Positions 10,533 through 20,053 of a stretch of DNA of 64,000 bases are shown piece by piece. The translations under genes were made by a program, and so were the position numbers. This stretch comes from Euclidia mi (lineage: Eukaryota; Arthropoda; Insecta; Lepidoptera; Erebidae): positions 22,495,516 through 22,559,515 of the forward strand of contig OX123193.2 in the NCBI GenBank assembly GCA_944739405.2. The letters are read 5' to 3'. The notes beneath the pieces were generated by a model. The model was not told the origin of the DNA. It was given only the letters and a program-made list of their open reading frames with translations, and did no database searches. How positions within the stretch are numbered: the stretch's first letter is position 1; every line of letters begins with the position of its first letter.

Positions 10533-11825
10533 CGAGGGTCAAACTGAAAGTTCTTAGAACTGGCCACTTATAAACAATATAATAAAAAAAATATTCTAAA
10601 ATTTGAAAATAGAACTCTTTGCCAATATTACTGAGTATATATTTCATTCATTTGTCATTTGTTTTACGATTTGGCGGCAAATTGAAAATTGTCTGTGTCA
10701 CGTCAACATGAATTTAACACGAGAAAATTTTCGTGCAATGATTTTTTATGACTTTCGATGTCATTTAAGTCAACAAGAAAGTTATGATAGACTACGATTG
10801 GCCTTTCACGATGAAGCCCCATCTCGTGCGACTGTTTACAACTGGTTTAATGAGTTTAAACGTGGTCGCACTAATCTCACTGATGATGTACGTGAGGGAC
10901 GGCCTTCTACGGCGACGACTGAAAATAACATCTGTGTTGTGCGGCGTATGATAGAGACTGACAAAAGAGTGACCTATCAGCAGATTCGGACAAGCTTAGG
11001 CATCGGTATGAGTCAAGTGCACAAAATCCTCCACGAACATTTAGCGGTCAGGAAGCTTTGCGCCCGGTGGATACCTCATAATTTGACTAAGGCTCAAAAA
11101 CTCCATCGTGTGGATTGGTGCCGTAAAATGATTGAAAGATTTAACGGAGGTGACTCAAATGCTGTGTTCGACATACTAACAGGTGACGAAAGCTGGATTT
11201 ACTGTTATGATCCTGAAACCAAAAGACAATCTGCTCAGTGGGTGTTTCCTTTCGAGGAGTTGCCAACTAAAGTGAAGAGAGATCGAAGTGCGGGAAAAAA
11301 AATGGTGGCCTCGTTCTTTGGAAGGATAGGTCATTTCGCAACAATTGTGTTAGAGGATCAAAAAACAGTTTCTGCAGAATGGTACACTACCAATTGTTTG
11401 CCACTTGTCTTGGAAAAAGTTCGAGAGAAACGACCTCGCAGTAGGATCCTCCTTCACCACGACAACGCCTCGTCGCACACCGCCAAGCGAACGATCGACT
11501 ATTTGGCGACATCAAACGTTGAATTACTGGGTCACCCGCCGTATAGCCCCGACCTCGCGCCTTATGATTTTTATTTATTTCCAAAAATTAAAGAAAAACT
11601 TAAAGGAAAGCGGTTTATGAATGCTGAAGAAGCGGTGGCTGCGTATCGCGATGCCATTGAAGAGACCCCTAAGGACGAGTGGGCAAAGTGCTTTTCCCAG
11701 TGGTTCCATCGCATGCAGCGGTGTATTGACGTCAATGGGCAATATTTTGAAAAGATATAATAAAACTAATAACTGGCTAATGTAATCAGTTTTTGATTTT
11801 CTAAGAACTTTCAGTTTGACCCTCG
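10533..11825 (+). mobile_element. mariner transposon, apparently complete
   Basis: Perfect inverted ends: CGAGGGTCAAACTGAAAG and following bases to TTCTTAGAA at 10533-10559, repeated inverted at 11799-11825. A TA duplication flanks the element at 10531-10532 and 11826-11827. The 1.29-kb length and one central transposase gene match a full mariner. Perfect end identity and an open transposase suggest a recent insertion. Confidence 0.95.
10708..11760 (+). CDS. mariner transposase, D,D34D
   Basis: 350 codons. The ATG at 10708 (MNLTRENFRAM) is chosen over an upstream in-frame ATG at 10603 because it gives the usual mariner length and start. The N-terminal half has two helix-turn-helix regions (ATVYNWFNEFKRGR; GIGMSQVHKILHEHL). 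A WIPHNLT motif, the mariner WVPHEL box, precedes the catalytic domain. Catalytic residues are D160 in GDESW, D252 in HHDN and D287 in YSPDLAPYDFYLFP, with 34 residues between the last two. No internal stop or frameshift was seen. Confidence 0.94.
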   Translation: MNLTRENFRAMIFYDFRCHLSQQESYDRLRLAFHDEAPSRATVYNWFNEFKRGRTNLTDDVREGRPSTATTENNICVVRRMIETDKRVTYQQIRTSLGIGMSQVHKILHEHLAVRKLCARWIPHNLTKAQKLHRVDWCRKMIERFNGGDSNAVFDILTGDESWIYCYDPETKRQSAQWVFPFEELPTKVKRDRSAGKKMVASFFGRIGHFATIVLEDQKTVSAEWYTTNCLPLVLEKVREKRPRSRILLHHDNASSHTAKRTIDYLATSNVELLGHPPYSPDLAPYDFYLFPKIKEKLKGKRFMNAEEAVAAYRDAIEETPKDEWAKCFSQWFHRMQRCIDVNGQYFEKI

Positions 11826-11827
11826 TA

Positions 11828-14800
11828 TTAGTTTATTTATAGGTTAATTATTAACAAAATGGTAAGGTTAGGTTAGGTTAGAACTGTGACACAGAATAGA
11901 TAGTACTTACGTACAGAAGCATCACTTCGCAAACCAATTTAAAGAAATTGCGACTCTTGCTACTAAGCAACAAAGTGCAATTCAGCTCGCATAAGCACTC
12001 AGTGCCTACCGCGATATTCACCTAACCGTTCCCGCTCTTTTCTAACACGTAACGCTGTCGCTGTCTAGCGCGGAGTGACGCACTAGCTGTCGCGCTAGGG
12101 TTGTCGACTTGCCGCTGCTACTATATGCTGTCTATCTACCTACTTGACCAGCTAATAATAAATAATTATATAATTATGTTTAATGCGTATGGTTACACGG
12201 TAAATTTTACTAAATTAAAACAAACCTAGATATATCCTTGTTTAATGGTTAGTGATATTTTTGATGACTTACTTCAAGTTGGCTTGACGAATTCTTAGGA
12301 AATATTTTTCGTCTTTTCGCTAGAACAAAAACCACAAAAATTCTGGTCGTTTACATTTTCACTATACTAATTCTTAGTTATTTCCTACTATTTTCTTATA
12401 TTCCTATTTTTGGTTACGTCATATTAAGCCCTTTGATATAATAAATGTAACTTTACAAGAAATCATCATTGCCCAGTCAATACAAAAGTCATATTCATAA
12501 TAGATTATAACATTGTACAGCCCCAGTATAGCTATTAGCATACACGGCTTAAAGATATATTATACATTTTAGCATCTTTTTTATTTATTCAATACAATTC
12601 TATATTCGAATTAAATGGATCACACTCAATACGGAAAATTTTGTATATACCCACGTAAACAACAACTTCATGCAAGGGACACCCTGCGGTGACGTAAGCT
12701 CAACGCTCGTCGAGAACAGTTTGCAACTACCTACCTTACGTTTATGACATAATGTGCGATACAGAAAAAATCGAATAATGTAACTATCATCGTCATGTGA
12801 ATTGTATGATTTGTGAGGATTTCTTGTTTATCGTGATAAAAGCATGGTCACACATGGCTATGCCGCCGTCGATCATATTATTAGTATACACGGTAAAACT
12901 CGAATAAGTTTCTGTTAGCATCACAAGTATAAGTAAATTGTGTATTGTTATTATGTTGTAAATAAATAAAAATTTAAAAAAGCCGTAGACCGATTAACAT
13001 GATTCAAACGGAAAAAATGGTTTTTGAACTAGATCTTAATTTGACACCATAATCGTTGAGATATCTCAACAAACAAAAAAAACAAATTTTCAAGTTGCTC
13101 TTGTAATTATCTAATACTTATATGTAACTATGAAGTATATACCGCGTAACAATTATTTTAAAAACTATCTTTTCGAACATCAAACTATAAAACTAGGATT
13201 CTGTACGATTGTCAACATCATTAAATCAGAAATAATCAATGGCTATTTAGTACGTATTTTGGTATTAATTAGTTTAGCTTACCTTTCCGCATCTGTAGGT
13301 AGTGTAAAAATTGACACACTATTAGCTCCCTTTTTCGACACTCATCTGTGAAATGTGCAATACTTTGCACCAGACTAGTGATGAGACATTTTTGTTATTC
13401 ACTATTAAAATTCACGTTATTAGCAAATTTAATAGCAAAAATCGCTCTGCGCGCTAGCGGTGACAACCCTGACAGCCGACTAACGACGCGGGCTTGGAAG
13501 CTGCGCGAAAGTGTAGGCACTTATCGCTGTAGGTACGGCCGAGTGAAGGAGGCCTGACTGTGACCTCCTGCGCACGAGCCGAGCGAGCGAAGCAAGCGGT
13601 GCCGCGGCAGCGGCCGGCGAGTGCCAGAAACGGTTTGCATTAATATAAAAAAGAGATTGTTTTTAGTAGGTTACCCGAAACTGAACTATTAAGATTAGGA
13701 TAATTATTGATTTTGCGTAAAAACTGTTATTCCAACTGAAATATTTGACTAAATAAAAAATGTCAAAAGTACTAGTTGGCAAACAAGTTATAGTTTAAAC
13801 GTTTATTTTCCAAACATTAGGTTTGCGTTGAAATTTTTTGTGAATAGATTTTTTCCTAAGTAATAATTTGGCAAATGAAATTATGCGAAAAAATTTTTGG
13901 GAAGTGAAAATTTGTCAAATTCTTCTTTCGGTCAAAGAAGGGAGACCCTTATTGGAATAACGATTCACAAAATAAATGGTGTGTGCTTAGACAAATGATT
14001 GGTATCGCTTCGCTATACTAGACACCGCGCTGCCTAAGAAAAATAGGTCCATAAATGAGGCAACTCATTTTGGCAGTGTGTGTCAAACAAAAGCAACAAG
14101 ACGCATGCGTGAAGAACTGTGTTGTCAGCTTCTCAACAGTTACCCGAGTGAATGGGAAAACATTTTATCCTGTGGTCTCGTGGATAAGTTATTGGTCTCA
14201 AAATCAATTTAGAAAATTCTTAAAAAATTACAATTCATTAAAAGCATCAATATAATTGTGTATCGGTTAGGCGTACCGAGTAAGTTCTATTATGAGAAAA
14301 ATCGTGGGTATATTATCCAATGTTTTTTAATTATGATGGTTTGTTTTATGTACTTATAGTATTTTGCAAATTATTATTAGAAATAACCATAGAGAAAATA
14401 AGGTGTTTTCAAAACAGTGCTTTCTATTTCCATACTACTAGTCCATATAAATTTAGTTACGCATTATTAATTTAACATGAATAGTCGTGAAAACTACTTT
14501 GAATAAAACAATAATCACACATACTTAATTACACATAAAATTAGGTAAATCGTGTATCTTGGGAAAGGTGTTCAGTTTCTAACAACTAGATAATATTTTT
14601 TACCTTATTTGTAAAAGTATAAACATAAAATAATATAGAAAAAGGTAAAATATATATAATAAATAGGTTAGATAAAAGAAATAGTAAAATATAACGAAAT
14701 AAAATAACTATAGATTCACATAATAAAAATCTCTGAAAAATAAAATCTCTCTCTCAACTGTGGGGAAGTTGATTCTTGTACTAGCAGCAACACTGAATGG

Positions 14801-15008
14801 TGTTTTCGTTTTTTTTGTAATTTTATGTTGAAATTTCAAAATTATTCTTATTTTACAGATAGTATGTGATACCAGAGACCTTATTATTTTTTGCTGAGTT
14901 ATTTTTACTCGGGATAAAAGCGCAACTTGGCATTGTACAGCGAATTATTTTCGTAATTATTTTGGTGAATATATGCACCTGACACACGGCTGTCAGTGTG
15001 ACAGGCTC
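11828..15008. other. AT-rich intergenic DNA, no supported gene
   Basis: No conserved coding pattern was seen. A GC-rich CpG-dense patch lies at about 13440-13625. Three tandem GGTTA-like units occur at 11861-11880, too few to mean anything. Open frames up to about 70 codons (near 13130-13560 and 14055-14255) show no recognisable domain. Confidence 0.5.
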
Positions 15009-15030
15009 AACCATGCCAGCTGGCATGGTT
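15009..15030. repeat. perfect 22-bp palindrome
   Basis: AACCATGCCAGC followed by its exact complement to TGGCATGGTT, then a T run. It could form a hairpin, but it may be only a small repeat end. No gene ends here. Confidence 0.5.
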
Positions 15031-15380
15031 TTTTCTGCCTCATTTTACAAGTATGAGGGCTCCGTCTAGTAGAGCAGAGCGAGACCAATCATTAGTCTAT
15101 GGGTGTGTGTTACGCAAGGAGCAAGTACATATGGAGGGAGCATTTCAAAAAGAGTAGAAATCGTATATGCATCTCTTTTCTCTCTAATTACAAAACTGCA
15201 TATGTTCGAGTGTGATAGCCATAGAGCTTTTATACAGCCTTGAATGACATATGCCAAAAAAAATTATATGTCATGTCGATGTTCGTCCAGCTGGAGTGAA
15301 AGCCGTGTCGAAATAAACTGCAATTTTAATTGCTACAAAATATTACAATTGAAGAAATGATCACTTCTAAACATTAAAAT

Positions 15381-15915
15381 ATTACCATAGTTTGTAATGC
15401 CGTCGGATGTAAAAGCCGAATGGGACTATTGACCGAAAATGGTCAAAAAATATATTACCACCGGTAAGTCATAATAAGTAAAATTGTAGATATCTGCCGT
15501 AATAATTCTACAATGATATTTGTAAAGCTTATACTTAAAGATAAAGATAATGACCACCGTTGACACATATTTTTATTCCATTAGTCACAATGAAATAAAT
15601 ATAATAGAAATATTTCGATAAAAAATATGAGGATAGTGTTGTAATACAATTGTCAGTTAGAAAACCAGTTTCTGCAAGATTATAATTTGAATAATTTGTT
15701 ATTAATTGTGATTTTTTGTAGATTTCCAAAGAATGAAGGTTTGAAACTAAATTGGGTCCGAAATATGAGAACGGGAGAATGGCAACAGTCCAATTCTTCT
15801 AAACTTCGTCGGCTTGATTTTGCGTCTGCTTGTTATCAAGAAGGATTTCAAAGAAAAGTTTTGCATTCTTATGCTGTGCCTACTATTTTTACTATCCAGA
15901 TATCTAATACTGAGG
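15381..15915 (+). pseudogene. THAP-type zinc finger, two exons, zinc ligands lost
   Basis: Exon 1 (about 15381-15463) reads TIVCNAVGCKSR, the first two cysteines of a C2CH THAP finger, and ends at a GTAAGT donor. Exon 2 begins at 15722 after TTTTTTGTAG, restoring frame: FPKNEGLKLNWVRNM, then GEWQQSNSSKL, then AVPTIF, the THAP signature. The expected Cys-x2-His pair reads R-x2-D (LRRLDFASAC), each explained by one base change, and the codon where Met is expected is ATT. A small Helitron sits 24 bp further on. It may come from a P-element-like transposase or a host gene; no downstream domain survives. Confidence 0.72.
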
Positions 15916-15938
15916 TTTGTACTTCTACTTTATTATTA

Positions 15939-16145
15939 TCTTAATATATAAAATCCTTGCGTTACTGACTGACTGACAGACAAGCTACAGCCGAAACTAC
16001 TCGACGCAAGAAGCTGAAATTTAGCATGTATGTTCCTTGGGGACCGCAGGTGTGCACTAAGACGGGATTTCCCGAAATTCCCACGGGATCGGGCAAAACG
16101 GGAAATTCGAAAATATGTGCGTGCGAAGCCGCTGGCGTCGACTAG
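15939..16145 (+). mobile_element. small non-autonomous Helitron (family 2)
   Basis: Starts TCTTAATATATAAAATCC after an A and ends GCGTCGACTAG before a T, matching Helitron TC...CTAG ends at an A|T target. The body carries CTGACTGACTGACAGACAAG and a GCCGCTGGCG sequence near the 3' end. Related copies lie at 31587-31796, 35005-35221, about 48890-49134, and decayed at about 3992-4172. Confidence 0.8.
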
Positions 16146-16396
16146 TTACTTATATTTTTATCAATCAATATATACCAACTTTACAACTGTTAAAATATGA
16201 TATAGTAATCATATATACATATATGTATATCATTAACAGATTTGTGTTGTAATTTTCAGAAAAGTCCGAAATAACGAAACCTTATTTTTAGAAGCGATAA
16301 TAAAGCTTCAAGAGAGAACATGGCTTGCACTTCTGGAACTCAGGATGAAAATATTCTTCATAAATGTTAACTGTTTCCGTCCCTGTACATCCCATT

Positions 16397-16587
16397 TGTT
16401 TTAGTCGGGTTGGTTGATAAATAATAATTCGGGACTTCAATAAAACTGGGTTTAATACGAGTTACAATAATGTTACATCTTAGTAAGACTGCACGCGTGG
16501 GTCTTGCGACGCCGCGTTGACAGCCCGCGCTCTTAAGGCTAGTGATGTTCTATTACAATAGTGAAGTGACCAGTCATACTCATAACA
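16397..16587 (-). repeat. 3' LTR of the deleted LTR element
   Basis: 191 bp, no difference seen from 18017-18207. The TSD CCATT precedes it. Confidence 0.92.
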
Positions 16588-16804
16588 TCCTCCTTATTAG
16601 AATAAGTTAAATTATTATAATATTACAGATTGACACAGTTTACAAAATTCAATCAAATCTTAACAATAACTTATGACAACATACTCAAAATAAGACAGTT
16701 TGCTAAACTAAGTCTCTATCTATATATATTCTAGACTTATCTAAATCAATCAGTCCTTCACAGTCATTGTTATAATGTTTGCTTTGTTAATAAAATATTG
16801 ACTC

Positions 16805-17938
16805 TTATAAATTAAACCGTCTTGGTGGTCTTATGACTCTTCCACACCTAGTGCGCATTTCAACTGGAGTTGTATGCTCTTCAATAGATGGTGCTACTGT
16901 ATGAGAATTAGGAGAAGTCTTGATATTTGGACTTTTCCGTAATATATCTTGAGATACCATTTGAGGTGACTGCGGAGGCTTCAAAATATGCTGTCTGTTT
17001 CTCCTTCCTATAAACCCATCTGACCCTTCAACAGTATAAGACCTCGGCTGATCACATCTGGACCTTACTGTGCCTGTAATCCATGGAGTATCTGGCATTT
17101 TCTTGAAATAGACTTCATCTCCTTCTTGTAGTTCTGGTAATGTTTTAGTCTTCCTGTCATAGTAATACTTCATTTTATTTTTATTTTCTTCCTTTGTTTT
17201 GACATATTCTTGAAATTTGACTGTTCTTGGTATTAAGTTTTTTGTGACTGTTGGTAATTGTGTTCTAAGTGTACGCGACATTAATAATTGTGCTGGAGAT
17301 GGTAGATTTCCTCTAGGCGTATTCCTGAATTGAAGCAAAGCTAGATATGGATCTGTTCCTGACTCCTCTGACTTGGTAAGAAAACGTTTACATATCTTTA
17401 CTGCCGACTCTACCAACCCATTTGACCTTGGTATGTAAGGACTTGATGTATTATGATGTATTCCCCAGTCCCACATAAAATTCTTAAACTCTGCCGAATT
17501 AAATGGTGGCCCATTATCAGAGAATAGCTCCACTGGAATACCATGTCTGCTAAAGATACTTTTAAGACAAACAATTACTGTTTTGGCGTTAGTACTTGCC
17601 ACTATCATTACTTCAATATAATTTGAGTAATAATCTTGTACTACTATATATTTTTTAGATTTGTAATCCATAAAATCTACACCAACTTCTTCCCATGGAA
17701 GTGAATCCTCATCTTTTCCAAATGTATTGAATACATCCACGCCCTTTTCACCAATGACATGAAGAAATAAAGCTACCTTTCTGCCATCACTCTCTTCATC
17801 CAAGCCAGACGCACGTAGATAAAATTTGAATGACTGTACCCATTTTTTCCATTGTTGAGCCAAGTTACCACTCATCACCATGGGCTGTGGACTGGACATT
17901 CCAGAAAGTTTCTTGTGCTTTTGATTTTCTTCCGACAT
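16805..17938 (-). CDS. in-frame Gag N-terminus / integrase fusion
   Basis: 377 codons starting at the ATG complementary to 17936-17938. Residues 1 to about 80 look like the start of a Gypsy Gag (QWKKWVQSFKFYLRASGLDE, then VALFLHVIGEKGVDVFNTF). The chain then changes abruptly to the integrase core at VGVDFMDYKSKKYIVVQDYY. The core carries FSDNGPPF and NGLVESAVK, the second Asp and the Glu of DDE, and ends in an arginine-rich tail. The first Asp falls at VDFMDY. The deletion removed the rest of gag, protease, RT and RNase H without breaking the frame. Confidence 0.85.
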   Translation of the reverse strand: MSEENQKHKKLSGMSSPQPMVMSGNLAQQWKKWVQSFKFYLRASGLDEESDGRKVALFLHVIGEKGVDVFNTFGKDEDSLPWEEVGVDFMDYKSKKYIVVQDYYSNYIEVMIVASTNAKTVIVCLKSIFSRHGIPVELFSDNGPPFNSAEFKNFMWDWGIHHNTSSPYIPRSNGLVESAVKICKRFLTKSEESGTDPYLALLQFRNTPRGNLPSPAQLLMSRTLRTQLPTVTKNLIPRTVKFQEYVKTKEENKNKMKYYYDRKTKTLPELQEGDEVYFKKMPDTPWITGTVRSRCDQPRSYTVEGSDGFIGRRNRQHILKPPQSPQMVSQDILRKSPNIKTSPNSHTVAPSIEEHTTPVEMRTRCGRVIRPPRRFNL

Positions 17939-18016
17939 GACGCCGACTTTTCACAACTCTTGTCAAGACTATAGGTACGCCGTACGACACAGATTACGAA
18001 CCCGATTCTGACACCA

Positions 18017-18207
18017 TGTTTTAGTCGGGTTGGTTGATAAATAATAATTCGGGACTTCAATAAAACTGGGTTTAATACGAGTTACAATAATGTTACATCT
18101 TAGTAAGACTGCACGCGTGGGTCTTGCGACGCCGCGTTGACAGCCCGCGCTCTTAAGGCTAGTGATGTTCTATTACAATAGTGAAGTGACCAGTCATACT
18201 CATAACA
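18017..18207 (-). repeat. 5' LTR of the deleted LTR element
   Basis: 191 bp, TG...CA ends, followed on the plus strand by TSD CCATT at 18208-18212 and adjoining a primer-binding-like TGGTGTCAG on its inner side. Confidence 0.92.
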
Positions 18208-18475
18208 CCATTTTGGTGACATATATATGTAACATATAGTATCACACCTGCCGGTTATCGTGTGCGTCACTTTGTGGAATAAATAAATGATTTTGACTAT
18301 TTTGACTTTATTTCAATTATTTTCCAATACACAATGTCACAAAGAATGAGAACATAAAATAACTTGCTGACTGCAAATGCACTGATCAGTGCGAACTGCG
18401 AGACATAATAGATTTTTAATTGTGTATAACTGTCTTGTCGGTATTGCAACATTCAACTAGTTAAATAAACCTAAT

Positions 18476-18614
18476 AGCGCAGTTTTTCACTCCTTCAAAA
18501 ATTGTATTTATGTTTCAGTGTTGCCAATTTAAGAGAAATTAAAGGTAATTATTTTCTGTCGGATTATAGGAAAATTGTCAAATTGTGATACCGAGCAATG
18601 CTAAACTGCGCTGT
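18476..18614. repeat. possible small MITE
   Basis: AGCGCAGTTT near the left end and AAACTGCGCT near the right end are inverted copies about 140 bp apart in AT-rich DNA. A TA-type duplication is plausible but not clear. Confidence 0.4.
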
Positions 18615-18639
18615 ATACTGTTCCTATCTAGGTACAGTC

Positions 18640-18800
18640 GAACAACTGTCCGCTAGACCACAATAAGGGTGAGAATGGCTCAACAGGACATCGTCGCTTC
18701 CAGTGCTACTTTACACAAACATTGACATTCGTATACAAAACCAGTTTCTATTGTGTCGACTTGTTTGATTGCACATACCTGGAGGATTCGTTTACAATTA
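18640..18800. repeat. fragment related to the MITE at 42963-44146
   Basis: Shares GACATCGTCGCTTCCAGTGC and adjoining sequence with 43020-43130, and the TTGTTTGATTG piece with 44044-44060, where a hAT insertion separates them. It therefore shows an uninterrupted version of part of that MITE. Confidence 0.6.
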
Positions 18801-19873
18801 CAAATAACAAGTAACCTACTTATTGTACCAAATGTACGGTTTAGACAAAACTTCATTTTATTGTAATGAAAGTACTTTATATTATTTGGAAATTTCTGAA
18901 AAGCGAATCATCATAGAGGTGGATAAATTATACTCTGACCACCAGTTCGAAGTGGATACTTGAATTCCTCCTGTGAATAAGCGGTAGGAGAGGAGCTTCG
19001 CGAAGGACATTGTCAATTCGATTTCCAACTTCGTAATTTTATGAGAAAATTTTAATTTACGATTAATATTGCATTATTATTTCAGCCAAAATACTGTCTT
19101 TGCTGGACATAAGACAAGTCTCCTCAAGACAGTAATCATATATTATTATTACCTCTCTTTTTACGGTATTTGTTTGTTTGTGGGCACCTAAGTACTATAC
19201 TCTAAATAAAAGCTCGTAAAATAATATACTACTGGTATATTAATTAATCAAATGCTTATCTTGTCTCTACATACCGAATTATATACCAATACCAAACAAA
19301 GATTAATGCATGAGTACATCACTATTGACAGTCATTTCTTCTTTTGAAAAAATTGCGACATGAGTATTTCAAGAGGTAATAAATACAATACATCTGTCTC
19401 GGTTACACATATGACATTTCCTACAAGTAAAAAGAAATAACGATAGGTTTCTTGATTATGCTTTGGAAGTTGTATATATGCCGCGTCGCTCGCGAAAGTT
19501 GATATCGCGGTTCAGGATTTTTGAATTTTTCCGCGTTGTTAGGTAGCGAGTGTCGAGGTAGTTCTTTCGTCATTGGCTAGATGGCGTTATGCGGGTGTTA
19601 TGTAGCTGGCCGCTACACCTCCATATGTACTTGCTCCTTGGTGTTACGATTCTCTACGCTCTGCTCTTAGTTATTCTTAGAGTAAAAACTGCACAGAAAT
19701 TAGCTGTCTGATCATAGATTATACAGATACTCGCATGTCAAACAAGAGTGTCAATCACAAAATCGAAACATTGATCAAAACACAGTACAAAATAAAATAA
19801 TGACCATATCACCAGAAAATAACACCAGCAGTGAGAAATAAACAGTTCTCAAACATGCTGCATTAGTTCTAAG
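18801..19873. other. upstream region of the short ATG2-like gene, no gene seen
   Basis: AT-rich with a GC-richer patch at 19480-19640. Bases just before the ATG (AGTTCTAAG) resemble those before the ATG2 start at 40245 (AGTTCTGAAG), so the duplication probably included some 5' UTR. No TATA box is convincing. Confidence 0.4.
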
Positions 19874-20053
19874 ATGCCCTGGTGGCTTCCATGGTTTACG
19901 CCGCGTTCTGAAACGATCAAATTAAAATCATGCCAGAATCTGATACAACATTACCTTGGTGATTTCCTGGAGCACCAGGTCACTATAGATCAGCTCAGTG
20001 TTAATATTTTCAAAGGAACTGGAAAGGTTTGTGACATCAAACTGAACTGTGAG
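19874..20053 (+). CDS. short ATG2-like gene, exon 1
   Basis: 60 codons from the ATG, MPWWLPWFTPRSETIKLKS onward, ending TGTGAG at a GTGAGT donor (phase 0). Four residues longer than ATG2 exon 1 because of an extra stretch after PW. Confidence 0.85.

Larger units (their letters stand above)
16397..18207 (-). mobile_element. LTR retrotransposon with internal deletion, recent
   Basis: Two 191-bp LTRs (16397-16587, 18017-18207) that I read as identical, each TGTT...AACA. They are flanked by a 5-bp duplication CCATT (16392-16396, 18208-18212). On the minus strand TGGTGTCAG (primer-binding site position) follows the 5' LTR, and AAGGAGGA (polypurine tract) precedes the 3' LTR. Only about 1.4 kb lies between LTRs; protease, RT and RNase H are gone. 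The terminal signals needed for mobilisation in trans remain. Confidence 0.92.

Noticed and set aside
11861..11880. GGTTA-type tandem units resembling insect telomere repeat (TTAGG)n
   Set aside because: Only about three units, beside a mariner end; too few to be telomeric.
13440..13625. CpG-rich patch as promoter of an unseen gene
   Set aside because: No exon, start or conserved coding sequence adjoins it; more likely a repeat fragment.
14055..14255. 66-codon frame with several cysteines
   Set aside because: No recognisable domain, no neighbouring exon; chance frame in AT-rich DNA.
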